Shown here: piece after piece, positions 53,017-61,149 of the stretch
Position numbering within the stretch: the stretch's first letter is position 1
Layout of the letters: every line of letters starts with the position of its first letter
Position numbers and translations under genes: made by a program
Assembly: GCA_023442945.1 (NCBI GenBank)
Contig: JAEZWW010000033.1
Span: forward strand, 1 to 64,000
Direction of reading: 5' to 3'
DNA from: Pseudomonadota bacterium
Lineage (GTDB): Bacteria; Pseudomonadota; Gammaproteobacteria; Burkholderiales; Burkholderiaceae_C
Length of the DNA stretch: 64,000 bases
The notes under the pieces: model-generated
The model's database searches: none
Seen by the model: the letters and a program-made list of their open reading frames with translations, nothing else
What the model was told of the DNA's origin: nothing

Positions 53017-54933
53017 TTGAAGAATCAATGGTTCTCGAAGATCGCCGTTTGGATGGTGATCGCGATGGTGCTGTTCACTGTGTTCAAACAGTTCGACGGC
53101 GGCCGCTTGGCGAGCGCGCAGCACATGGTCTATTCCGAATTCCTCGACGAGGTGCGCAACAACCGCGTCAAGGAGGCCACCATCCAGGAAGGACAGGGCG
53201 GGACCGACATCGTCGCCGTGATGAACGACGACCGTCGCGTGCGCACGCAGGCCACGTACCTGGACCGCGGCCTGGTGGGTGATCTGATCGCCCATGGCGT
53301 GAAGTTCGACGTCAAGCCGCGTGAGGAAGGCTCGCTGCTGATGACCCTGCTGGTCAGCTGGGGTCCGATGCTGCTCCTGATCGGCGTGTGGGTGTACTTC
53401 ATGCGGCAGATGCAGGGCGGCGGCAAGGGCGGCGCGTTCAGCTTCGGCAAGTCCAAGGCGCGCATGCTGGACGAGAACAACAACCAGGTCACTTTTGCGG
53501 ACGTCGCCGGTTGCGACGAAGCCAAGGAAGAAGTGAAGGAAGTCGTGGACTTCCTGAAAGACCCGCAGAAATTCCAGAAGCTGGGCGGCCGCATTCCGCG
53601 CGGCCTGCTGCTGGTCGGCCCGCCCGGTACCGGCAAGACGCTGCTGGCCAAGTCGATCGCGGGCGAAGCCAAGGTGCCGTTCTTCAGCATTTCGGGCTCC
53701 GACTTCGTGGAAATGTTTGTCGGCGTGGGCGCGGCCCGCGTGCGCGACATGTTCGAAAACGCCAAGAAAAACGCGCCTTGCATCATCTTCATTGACGAAA
53801 TCGACGCCGTGGGCCGCCAACGTGGTGCAGGCCTGGGCGGCGGCAACGACGAGCGCGAACAGACGCTGAACCAGATGCTGGTCGAGATGGATGGTTTTGA
53901 AACCAACCTCGGCGTGATCGTGGTCGCAGCGACCAACCGCCCGGACATCCTGGACGCCGCCTTGCTGCGCCCCGGCCGTTTCGACCGCCAGGTCTATGTG
54001 ACGCTGCCCGACATCCGTGGCCGCGAGCAGATCCTGAATGTGCACATGCGCAAGATTCCGATCGGCCAGGACGTCAGCCCGAGCATCATTGCCCGCGGCA
54101 CGCCCGGCATGAGCGGTGCCGACTTGGCCAACCTGTGCAACGAAGCCGCGCTGATGGCCGCGCGCCGCAACGCGCGCGTGGTCGAGATGCAGGACTTCGA
54201 GAAGGCCAAAGACAAGATCTTCATGGGCCCCGAGCGCAAGAGCATGGTCATGCCTGAGGAAGAGCGCCGCAACACGGCCTACCACGAGTCCGGCCACGCC
54301 TTGATCGGCAAGCTGCTGCCCAAGTGCGACCCGGTGCACAAGGTCACCATCATCCCGCGCGGCCGTGCGCTGGGCGTGACGATGAGCCTGCCCGAAAACG
54401 ACCGCTACAGCTACGACAAGGAATACATGCTGAACCAGATCAGCATGCTGTTCGGTGGCCGCATCGCTGAAGAGGTGTTCATGAACCAGATGACCACCGG
54501 CGCCAGCAACGACTTCGAGCGCGCCACCAATCTGGCGCGTGACATGGTCATGAAGTACGGCATGAGCGAGGCCATGGGCCCCATGGTCTATGCCGAGAAC
54601 GAGGGTGAAGTGTTCCTGGGTCGCAGCGTGACCAAGACCACCAACATCAGTGGCGCGACCATGCAAAAGGTCGACGCCGAGGTGCGCCGCATCATCGACG
54701 AGCAGTACGCCCTGGCGCGCAAGCTCATCGAAGACAACCAGGACAAGATGCACGCCATGGCCAAGGCTTTGCTGGAATGGGAAACCATCGATGCGGACCA
54801 GTTGGACGACATCATGGCCGGTCGCGCACCGCGTCCGCCCAAGGACTTCACACCGCGCACGCCCTCGTCTGGCGGGACCGGTGGCCCGTCGGCGGAAGTC
54901 AAGCCGGCCGACCCCGCGCCCAGCGTGGCCTGA
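53017..54933 (+). CDS. ftsH: ATP-dependent zinc metalloprotease FtsH
   Basis: FtsH is the membrane-anchored AAA+ protease that degrades misfolded membrane proteins and LpxC, thereby setting lipid A levels. The 638 residues have two N-terminal membrane segments (about residues 8-24 and 108-128) around a periplasmic domain. Walker A is GPPGTGKT at 201-208, followed by the SRH region and the zinc site HESGH at 423-427. The start is a TTG at 53017 (KNQWFSKIAVW), with GGAG eight bases upstream; the ATG-like start at 52975 is outside the conserved sequence. A strong terminator follows. Confidence 0.96.
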   Translation: MKNQWFSKIAVWMVIAMVLFTVFKQFDGGRLASAQHMVYSEFLDEVRNNRVKEATIQEGQGGTDIVAVMNDDRRVRTQATYLDRGLVGDLIAHGVKFDVKPREEGSLLMTLLVSWGPMLLLIGVWVYFMRQMQGGGKGGAFSFGKSKARMLDENNNQVTFADVAGCDEAKEEVKEVVDFLKDPQKFQKLGGRIPRGLLLVGPPGTGKTLLAKSIAGEAKVPFFSISGSDFVEMFVGVGAARVRDMFENAKKNAPCIIFIDEIDAVGRQRGAGLGGGNDEREQTLNQMLVEMDGFETNLGVIVVAATNRPDILDAALLRPGRFDRQVYVTLPDIRGREQILNVHMRKIPIGQDVSPSIIARGTPGMSGADLANLCNEAALMAARRNARVVEMQDFEKAKDKIFMGPERKSMVMPEEERRNTAYHESGHALIGKLLPKCDPVHKVTIIPRGRALGVTMSLPENDRYSYDKEYMLNQISMLFGGRIAEEVFMNQMTTGASNDFERATNLARDMVMKYGMSEAMGPMVYAENEGEVFLGRSVTKTTNISGATMQKVDAEVRRIIDEQYALARKLIEDNQDKMHAMAKALLEWETIDADQLDDIMAGRAPRPPKDFTPRTPSSGGTGGPSAEVKPADPAPSVA

Positions 54934-54974
54934 GGGCGGGTACCGGACACGGCCCGCGCACCATGCACAAGACA

Positions 54975-55003
54975 AGCGGGGCCCAGTGCCCCGCTTTTTT
55001 TTG
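54975..55003 (+). terminator. Rho-independent terminator after ftsH
   Basis: AAGCGGGGC (54975-54983) pairs perfectly with GCCCCGCTT (54989-54997) around a 5-base loop, followed by further T residues to 55003. It separates ftsH from folP. Confidence 0.88.
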
Positions 55004-55037
55004 AGTCCCTTTTTCTTACGCCACAGGCCGACCCGCC

Positions 55038-55907
55038 ATGTACTGGAAGACCACCCGCTTCGATGTGGACCTGAGCGCGCCGCGCGTCATGGGCATCGTC
55101 AACCTGACGCCGGATTCGTTCTCCGACGGTGGGCAGTTTGACGACGCACAGCGCGCGCTGCGGCATTGCGAACAGCTGCTGAAGGACGGCGCCGACATGC
55201 TGGACATCGGCGGCGAATCCACGCGCCCTGGCAGTGCGGGCGTGTCGGTGGACGAGGAGTTGCGCCGCGTGCTGCCCGTGGTGCGCGAGGCGGTCAAATT
55301 CAACGTGCCGGTGTCGGTGGACACCTCCAAGCCCGAGGTGATGGCGGCGGTGCTGGAGCTGGGCGCCGACATCATCAACGACATCTGGGCCTTGCGCCGC
55401 AACGGCGCGGACGGCGGCCCCAGTGCCAGCGACGTGGTCAGCGCGCACCCGGCCTGCGGCGTGTGCCTGATGCACATGCATGGCGATCCGCTGACCATGC
55501 AGCTGCAGCCCATGGATGGCGACGTGGTGCCTGAAGTGCTCCTGTTTTTAGAGCTGGCCGCGCAGCGTCTTCTAGGGGCGGGCCTGCAAAAGGCTCGAAT
55601 CGCGTTCGATCCGGGCATTGGTTTTGGCAAGACGGTGGCGCAGAACTTCAGCCTGCTGGCGCGTCAGGCGGAGCTGATGCAGCCCGGGTTCCCGCTGCTG
55701 GTGGGCTGGTCGCGCAAATCGTCGTTGGGCGCCGTGGTCGCCGACGAGGGCATGGCGCCACCGCCAGCGGATCGCGTGGGCGCAAGCGTGGCCGCTGCCG
55801 TGCTCGCGGTCGAACGGGGTGCGCGCGTGGTGCGCGTGCACGATGTGCGCGAGACCGCCCAGGCGCTGCGCGTGTGGGGTGCCATGGCTGGCGAGCGCAG
55901 TCTGTAG
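55038..55907 (+). CDS. folP: Dihydropteroate synthase
   Basis: FolP joins p-aminobenzoate to the pterin pyrophosphate in folate synthesis and is the sulfonamide target. The 289 residues include MGIVNLTPDSFSDGG near residue 19, DIGGESTRPG, VSVDTSKPEVMAA, CLMHMHGDP, FDPGIGFGKT, and SRKSSLG near residue 233. A copy of the dispersed element at 55538-55594 encodes about residues 167-186 (LLFLELAAQRLLGAGLQKA), just before the conserved DPGIGFGK. The ATG at 55038 follows the ftsH terminator by 34 bases. Confidence 0.96.
   Translation: MYWKTTRFDVDLSAPRVMGIVNLTPDSFSDGGQFDDAQRALRHCEQLLKDGADMLDIGGESTRPGSAGVSVDEELRRVLPVVREAVKFNVPVSVDTSKPEVMAAVLELGADIINDIWALRRNGADGGPSASDVVSAHPACGVCLMHMHGDPLTMQLQPMDGDVVPEVLLFLELAAQRLLGAGLQKARIAFDPGIGFGKTVAQNFSLLARQAELMQPGFPLLVGWSRKSSLGAVVADEGMAPPPADRVGASVAAAVLAVERGARVVRVHDVRETAQALRVWGAMAGERSL
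55538..55594 (+). repeat. Dispersed element copy inside folP
   Basis: TTTTTAGAGCTGGCCGCGCA, then GCGTCTTCTAGGGGCGGGCC and CAAAAGGCT. The usual TAG of the core is GAG here, which keeps a different frame open. Encodes LELAAQRLLGAGLQKA. Confidence 0.7.
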
Positions 55908-55991
55908 AACGCCCCCACGTGATGCTGGGCGTGGTCTTGCGCGGCCCAAGAAGGCGGCCGGTCGGATGCTGCAGTGCCTATCGGCCATCCC

Positions 55992-56005
55992 TTGACTCAG
56001 GTCAC
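55992..56005 (+). promoter_or_regulatory. FNR-like site upstream of the molybdoenzyme gene
   Basis: TTGACTCAGGTCAC resembles the FNR consensus TTGAT-N4-ATCAA with three mismatches and retained TGA/TCA half-sites. It lies about 50 bases before a gene for an anaerobic-type reductase. The TTGACT could also serve as a -35 box. Confidence 0.3.
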
Positions 56006-56055
56006 GACGCGCTATCGAAATAGCATGTGAAATGAAGACTCGATAAGGAGTCGAT

Positions 56056-58761
56056 ATGCAATTCACAAGACGTCAATGGTTGGGCGCCAGCGCCGCAGGG
56101 ACCGCGGGTGCGGTGGGCGTGGCCGGATGGGAGCTATCTCCTATCGCCAAAGCACTGGCCGAGGAACCCGATGCCGCCCAGCAACTGGCCGCCATCCGCA
56201 ACTTCAGCGGCAAGGTGCCGCATGCCACGCACTATGGCCCGCTGATCGCGACCGTTGAAAAAGGCCGTCTGGTCAAGGTCGAGCCGCAGGCGACCGACGC
56301 CATGCCCACGCCCATGCTGACTGAAGGCGTGATCGAGCGCACGTACGACAAGACCCGCGTTGCCGGGCCCATGGTGCGCAAGCACTACCTGGAAGCGGTG
56401 CAGCGTGGTGACAAGAACACGCGCCCGGACCTGCGGGGCAAAGACGAGTGGGTTCAGGTGAGTTGGGACACCGCCCTTGGCCTGACCGCCAAAGCAATTC
56501 TTGACACCGTGGAGAAGCACGGTAACGAGGCCTGTTTCAGCTCCAGCTACGGCGGCTGGTCGCACGCGGGCATCTTCCGCCCGAACGTGCTGCAAGGGCG
56601 CTTCTTCAACCTGCTGGGCGGTTGCTCGATGACGACGGGCGATTATTCCGCGGGCGCCGGGCAGATCGTGCTGCCGATGGTGATCGGGGACATGGAGGTC
56701 TACTCGGCGCAGAGCGCTTGGGAAACCCTGCGCGACAACACGGAGTTGGTGGTGTTTGTCGGCTGCGACCCGGACAAAAACAACCGCATCGAATTCACCG
56801 TGTGCGACCACGAGATGTACAGCGGCTGGGACGCCATCAAGAAGGCGGGCGCCAAGTTCATCTCGATCAACCCGCAGGTCACGACCACCGACGAGAAGAT
56901 GGGTGCCGAATGGGTGCGCATCGTCCCGAACACGGACACCGCGCTGTTCCTGGCGATGAGCTTCCACCTTATCCAGCAGAAGAAGCACAACAAGGCCTTC
57001 ATCGACAAGTACGCCGTGGGCTTCGACAAGTTCCGCGCGTACCTGGAAGGCAAGGACGCCGACGGCACACCGCCGAAGTCGCCCGAATGGGCGGCCAAGA
57101 TCACCGGCATCCCGGCCGCCAAGATCAAGGAACTGGCGGAGTTGATGGCGTCCAAGCGCACGCAACTGTGTGCGTCCTGGGCGATCCAGCGCGCGCACCA
57201 CGGCGAGATGCCGTACTGGGCGATGGTCAACTTCGCCTGCGTGCTGGGCAATATCGGTCTGCCAGGGCAAGGCATCGGCTTTTCCTGGCACTACGGCGGC
57301 GGCGGCATGCCGCAGTCCGGCGGCACGGCGCCCACAGGCCTTTCGCAAGGCCGCAACCCGGTGAAGAAGATCTGCCCGGCTTCGCGCATCAGCGAGATGC
57401 TGCTCAACCCGGGCAAAGCGTTCACCTACAACGGCAGCCAGTACACCTACCCGAAGGTCAAGCTGATCTACAACGCGGGCAATAACGCGTATTCTCACCA
57501 GCAGGACCTGAACGAGCTGGCGCGCGCGGTGAAAGACGTGGACACCATCATCTGCCAGGAGCCGTGGTGGAACGGCTCGTCGCGCTGGGCGGACATCGTG
57601 CTGGCCGCCACGACGACGGTGGAGCGCAACGACATCTCGTCAGCCGGCACCTACAGCATCGACAAGGTCTACGCGATGAAGCAGATCGTCGCGCCGCAGA
57701 ACGATGCGCTGGACGACTTCGAAATCTTCCGTCGCCTGTCGGCGCTGTGCGGCATCGAATACGCCTTCACCGAAGGCAAGACGCAGATGGACTACGTCAA
57801 GGAGGCCTATGCTGCTTCCAGCGCCGCCGCGCACATGCCGTTTGAGCAGTTCTGGAAGGAAGGCATGGCCCGCATCCCCGTGCCGCCCGCGGCCAAGAAA
57901 TGGGTGCGCCACAGCGACTTCCGCGCCGACCCGGCCAAGCACCCGCTGCACACGCCCAGCGGCAAGGTGGAGATGTATTCCAGCAACATCGACAAGATGA
58001 AGCTGGCCGACATGCCGCCCATGCCCAAGTGGCTGGAGCCGGGCGAATACCTCGGCAACGCGCGCAAAGGCCAGGTCCATGTGGTCAGCCCGCACCCGTA
58101 CTGGCGCTTGCACTCGCAGCTGAACAATTCGCCTTCGCTCCGCAAGCGCTACACGGTGCAGACACGCGAGCCGCTGACGCTGAGCGTGGAAGACGCCAAG
58201 GCCAACGGTATTCAGGACGGCGACCTGGTCGAGCTGTACAACGACCGTGGTGCGGTCGTGGTGGGCGCGCGCGTGTCCGACAAGATCATGCCGGGCGTGG
58301 TCAGCCTGTTCGAAGGCGCGTGGCCGCAGCTGGACAGCAAGGGCCGCTGCAACAACGGCCTGGTCAACTTCCTGACGTCCAGCCGGCGCACCAGCGGGTT
58401 GACGCAGGCGGCCACGGCCAACACCTGCATCGCCTCGATCCGCAAATGCACGGATGCGGACCCGGGTGGCACGAAGGCGTTCGACCCGCCGAAGATCAGC
58501 AAGAGCGACGTGAAGTTCGACGAGAAGTTTTACGGGCTGGACCGCGGCGCGGCGCTGCGTGAGAAGTCGATGGCTTCGCTCACGCCGGCGGAGAAGATTT
58601 ACTACCAGCGCTGCACGGTGTGCCACGGTCCACGCGATCCGGGCCAGTTCACCGAGAAACAGTGGCTGGGCATCGTGCCCAGCATGTTCCAGCGCGCCGG
58701 CCTGAATGAGGAAGAGCAAAAGACCGTGCTGGACTTCCTGATGAAGAACGCCAAGCGCTGA
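56056..58761 (+). CDS. TorA-like molybdopterin reductase fused to a C-terminal cytochrome c domain
   Basis: This is a periplasmic DMSO-reductase-family enzyme closest to TMAO/DMSO/biotin-sulfoxide reductases. The 901 residues begin with a Tat signal (TRRQWLGA, Arg5-Arg6). The molybdenum ligand is Ser198 in TTGDYSAGAG, and bis-MGD contact motifs such as CDPDKNNRIEF and NPQVTTTDEKMGAEW follow. The final 55 residues hold a mono-heme domain, CTVCH (Cys853, Cys856, His857), resembling the last domain of TorC; ordinary TorA is about 830 residues and lacks heme. AAGGAG precedes the ATG, and part of it pairs in a small hairpin (56037-56041 with 56048-56052). No torC or torD lies nearby. Confidence 0.9.
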   Translation: MQFTRRQWLGASAAGTAGAVGVAGWELSPIAKALAEEPDAAQQLAAIRNFSGKVPHATHYGPLIATVEKGRLVKVEPQATDAMPTPMLTEGVIERTYDKTRVAGPMVRKHYLEAVQRGDKNTRPDLRGKDEWVQVSWDTALGLTAKAILDTVEKHGNEACFSSSYGGWSHAGIFRPNVLQGRFFNLLGGCSMTTGDYSAGAGQIVLPMVIGDMEVYSAQSAWETLRDNTELVVFVGCDPDKNNRIEFTVCDHEMYSGWDAIKKAGAKFISINPQVTTTDEKMGAEWVRIVPNTDTALFLAMSFHLIQQKKHNKAFIDKYAVGFDKFRAYLEGKDADGTPPKSPEWAAKITGIPAAKIKELAELMASKRTQLCASWAIQRAHHGEMPYWAMVNFACVLGNIGLPGQGIGFSWHYGGGGMPQSGGTAPTGLSQGRNPVKKICPASRISEMLLNPGKAFTYNGSQYTYPKVKLIYNAGNNAYSHQQDLNELARAVKDVDTIICQEPWWNGSSRWADIVLAATTTVERNDISSAGTYSIDKVYAMKQIVAPQNDALDDFEIFRRLSALCGIEYAFTEGKTQMDYVKEAYAASSAAAHMPFEQFWKEGMARIPVPPAAKKWVRHSDFRADPAKHPLHTPSGKVEMYSSNIDKMKLADMPPMPKWLEPGEYLGNARKGQVHVVSPHPYWRLHSQLNNSPSLRKRYTVQTREPLTLSVEDAKANGIQDGDLVELYNDRGAVVVGARVSDKIMPGVVSLFEGAWPQLDSKGRCNNGLVNFLTSSRRTSGLTQAATANTCIASIRKCTDADPGGTKAFDPPKISKSDVKFDEKFYGLDRGAALREKSMASLTPAEKIYYQRCTVCHGPRDPGQFTEKQWLGIVPSMFQRAGLNEEEQKTVLDFLMKNAKR

Positions 58762-58805
58762 CGGTGAGGCGCTGGCGCCTACCGGCGCCAGCCGCAGACC
58801 CTACA

Positions 58806-58831
58806 CCCCGCAACACCTTGCGGGGTTTTTT
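58806..58831 (+). terminator. Rho-independent terminator after the molybdoenzyme gene
   Basis: CCCCGCAA (58806-58813) pairs with TTGCGGGG (58818-58825) around a 4-base loop, followed by six T residues. It isolates the reductase gene from glmM. Confidence 0.88.
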
Positions 58832-58883
58832 GCGCCTGGGCGCGGCACGGCGGAGTGGATAATCCCCCATCAACAATCAAAAA

Positions 58884-58920
58884 CTATCAAAACAATAGCT
58901 GCTTGCGCAAGAGGGGTAAG
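58884..58920 (+). repeat. Dispersed element copy upstream of glmM
   Basis: CTATCAAAACAATAGCTGC (inverted repeat CTAT/ATAG) followed by TTGCGCAAGAGGGGTAAG. Its end supplies the Shine-Dalgarno-like purine tract of glmM. Confidence 0.65.
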
Positions 58921-58923
58921 GAC

Positions 58924-60285
58924 ATGGGCCGCAAATACTTTGGAACCGATGGCATACGAGGGACTGTAGGGCAGGCACCGATCACGCCCGACTTTGTGCT
59001 GCGCCTCGGTCACGCCGTGGGGCGGGTGCTGCGCCGAAGCCAGACGCGCCCCGTGGTGCTGATTGGCAAGGACACGCGCATCTCGGGCTACATGCTGGAA
59101 AGCGCGCTGGAATCGGGGCTCAATTCCGCTGGCGCCGACGTGGTGCTGCTCGGCCCGGTGCCTACGCCTGCGGTGGCGTACCTGACGCGTGCGCAACGGG
59201 CCGACCTGGGCGTGGTTATCTCCGCCAGCCACAACCCGTTTACCGACAACGGCATCAAGTTCTTCAGCGGCGCCGGCACCAAGCTGCCCGACCGCTGGGA
59301 ACAGGACGTGGAAGAAGCACTGGCCGAAGAGCCGCAGTGGGCCGATTCGGGGCACCTGGGCCGCGCGCGCCGCTTGGACGACGCGGCCGGGCGCTACATC
59401 GAGTTCTGCAAGAGCACGTTCAGCCACTGGCTGTCGCTGCGCGGACTCAAACTGGTGATCGACGCCGCGCACGGCGCGGCCTACCAGATCGCGCCCAAGG
59501 TCTTCCATGAACTGGGCGCCGAGGTGGTGGCGATCGGTTGCGCACCGGACGGCTTGAACATCAACGACGGCGTCGGCGCGACGCACCCGGATGCGCTGAT
59601 CAAGGCGGTGCTGGCCCATGGCGCGGACTACGGCATTGCGCTGGACGGCGACGCCGACCGCCTGCAGATGGTGGACCGGACAGGGCGCCTGTTCAACGGC
59701 GACGAACTGCTGTACCTGCTGGCCGCCGACCGGCTGGCGCACCTGCGCGCCAAGGGCACGCAGCGCGGTCCCGAACTCGACGGCGTGGTGGGCACGCTGA
59801 TGACCAACATGGCGGTGGAACTGGCACTTCAGCGATTGGGCTACCAGTTCGTCCGCGCCAAAGTCGGCGACCGCTACGTGCTGGAAGAGTTGGCGCAACG
59901 CGGCTGGACCCTGGGCGGGGAAGGATCGGGCCACTTGTTGGCGCTGGACCGGCACAGCACCGGCGACGGGCTGGTGTCTGCGCTGCAGGTGCTGCGGGCC
60001 TGCGTTGCCAGCGGCAAGACGGTGGTCGAATTGATGGACGGCGTGCAGCTGTTCCCGCAAACGCTGGTCAATGTGCGCCTGGCGCCCGGCCAGGACTGGA
60101 AGGCCGCGCCGCGCCTGGCGGCAGAAACCGAGGCGGTCGAGGCCGAGTTGGGCAACAAGGGGCGCGTGCTGATCCGCGCCAGCGGCACCGAGCCTGTCGT
60201 CCGCGTCATGGTGGAAGCGCAAGACGCCACCCAGGCACAAGCCTGTGCCGAGCGGATTGCGCAGACGCTGCGCGAGGCAGGTTAA
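58924..60285 (+). CDS. glmM: Phosphoglucosamine mutase
   Basis: GlmM converts glucosamine-6-phosphate to glucosamine-1-phosphate for peptidoglycan and LPS. The 453 residues start MGRKYFGTDGIRGTVG, with the phosphorylated Ser102 in ISASHNPFTDNGIK, the metal loop DGDADR, the sugar-binding GEGSGH and the phosphate-binding RASGTEPVVRVM. The frame is open upstream to 58855, but ATG 58924 starts the conserved sequence. The Shine-Dalgarno-like AGGGGTAAGG just before it lies in a partial copy of the dispersed element. It commonly follows folP; here the reductase gene lies between. Confidence 0.97.
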   Translation: MGRKYFGTDGIRGTVGQAPITPDFVLRLGHAVGRVLRRSQTRPVVLIGKDTRISGYMLESALESGLNSAGADVVLLGPVPTPAVAYLTRAQRADLGVVISASHNPFTDNGIKFFSGAGTKLPDRWEQDVEEALAEEPQWADSGHLGRARRLDDAAGRYIEFCKSTFSHWLSLRGLKLVIDAAHGAAYQIAPKVFHELGAEVVAIGCAPDGLNINDGVGATHPDALIKAVLAHGADYGIALDGDADRLQMVDRTGRLFNGDELLYLLAADRLAHLRAKGTQRGPELDGVVGTLMTNMAVELALQRLGYQFVRAKVGDRYVLEELAQRGWTLGGEGSGHLLALDRHSTGDGLVSALQVLRACVASGKTVVELMDGVQLFPQTLVNVRLAPGQDWKAAPRLAAETEAVEAELGNKGRVLIRASGTEPVVRVMVEAQDATQAQACAERIAQTLREAG

Positions 60286-60393
60286 CCACGGTCTGCCACC
60301 GTACTGCGACTTCTTGCGCAAGCCGGGCCGGGCGTTGGCTGCATCGATGCCAATGCGAAGTGGACACACGCTGCGCACGGGGATAATGGCGCC

Positions 60394-61149
60394 GTGAAAA
60401 GAGACGCACTGGCCTCGACGGAGGTCAATATTTCTGAGTTTGACGGCGTGCGCTACCTGCACCTGGGCACGGAGTGGGTCCAGGGCTCCATGCGCATCAA
60501 CGCACCGTTCGATATCGATCTGGAGTACGTCCAGCGCATGATGGCGTGGTTGCTGTTCGTGCCCGCCGAGTCGGTGGCCGGTCGCCACGCCATGCAGCTC
60601 GGGCTGGGCGCGGGCGCCATCACCAAGTTCAGCTACAAGAAGTTGCGCATGACCTGCACGGCGGTGGAAATCAACCCGCGCGTTGCCGACGTCTGCCAGG
60701 CTTGGATGCGTCTGCCGCGGGAGGATGAGCGTCTGCGGGTCGTGATTGCCGATGCGGCGCGCGAAATTCAGGATCCGCAATGGCTGGGCACGGTGGACGC
60801 CTTGGCGGTCGATCTGTACGACGACGAAGCCGCAGCGCCGGTGCTGGACAGCGTCGATTTTTACGCCGATTGCCGGCGCCTCTTGACCGACGACGGCTGC
60901 ATGACGGTGAACCTGTTTGGCCGCACCGCCAGTTTTGACCGCAGCCTGGCGCATATCGTTGAAGCCTTTGGCGAACGCGCGGTCTGGACTTTCAAGCCGA
61001 CGCGAGAAGGCAACACGGTCGTGCTGGCCCAGCGAACGCCCGAGCGACCCAAGCGCGCCGCGCTGGAAGCGCAGGCCGACGTGATCGAAGCGCGTTGGTC
61101 TCTGCCAGCACGCAAATGGCTCAAGGTATTCAAGGCACTCGAAAAATGA
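60394..61149 (+). CDS. Spermidine-synthase-like SAM-dependent protein
   Basis: The 251 residues show a Rossmann methyltransferase/aminopropyltransferase core: MQLGLGAGAITKFSYK (motif I), TCTAVEINPRVADVC (acidic residue after strand 2), VIADAARE and VDALAVDLYDDE. The N-terminal beta domain of SpeE is short. A GTG at 60394 is the start. Such proteins in Burkholderiales are annotated spermidine synthase-like, and real polyamine synthesis is uncertain. The stop overlaps the start of the GspE/PilB ATPase gene by four bases, an unexpected partner. Confidence 0.75.
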   Translation: MKRDALASTEVNISEFDGVRYLHLGTEWVQGSMRINAPFDIDLEYVQRMMAWLLFVPAESVAGRHAMQLGLGAGAITKFSYKKLRMTCTAVEINPRVADVCQAWMRLPREDERLRVVIADAAREIQDPQWLGTVDALAVDLYDDEAAAPVLDSVDFYADCRRLLTDDGCMTVNLFGRTASFDRSLAHIVEAFGERAVWTFKPTREGNTVVLAQRTPERPKRAALEAQADVIEARWSLPARKWLKVFKALEK

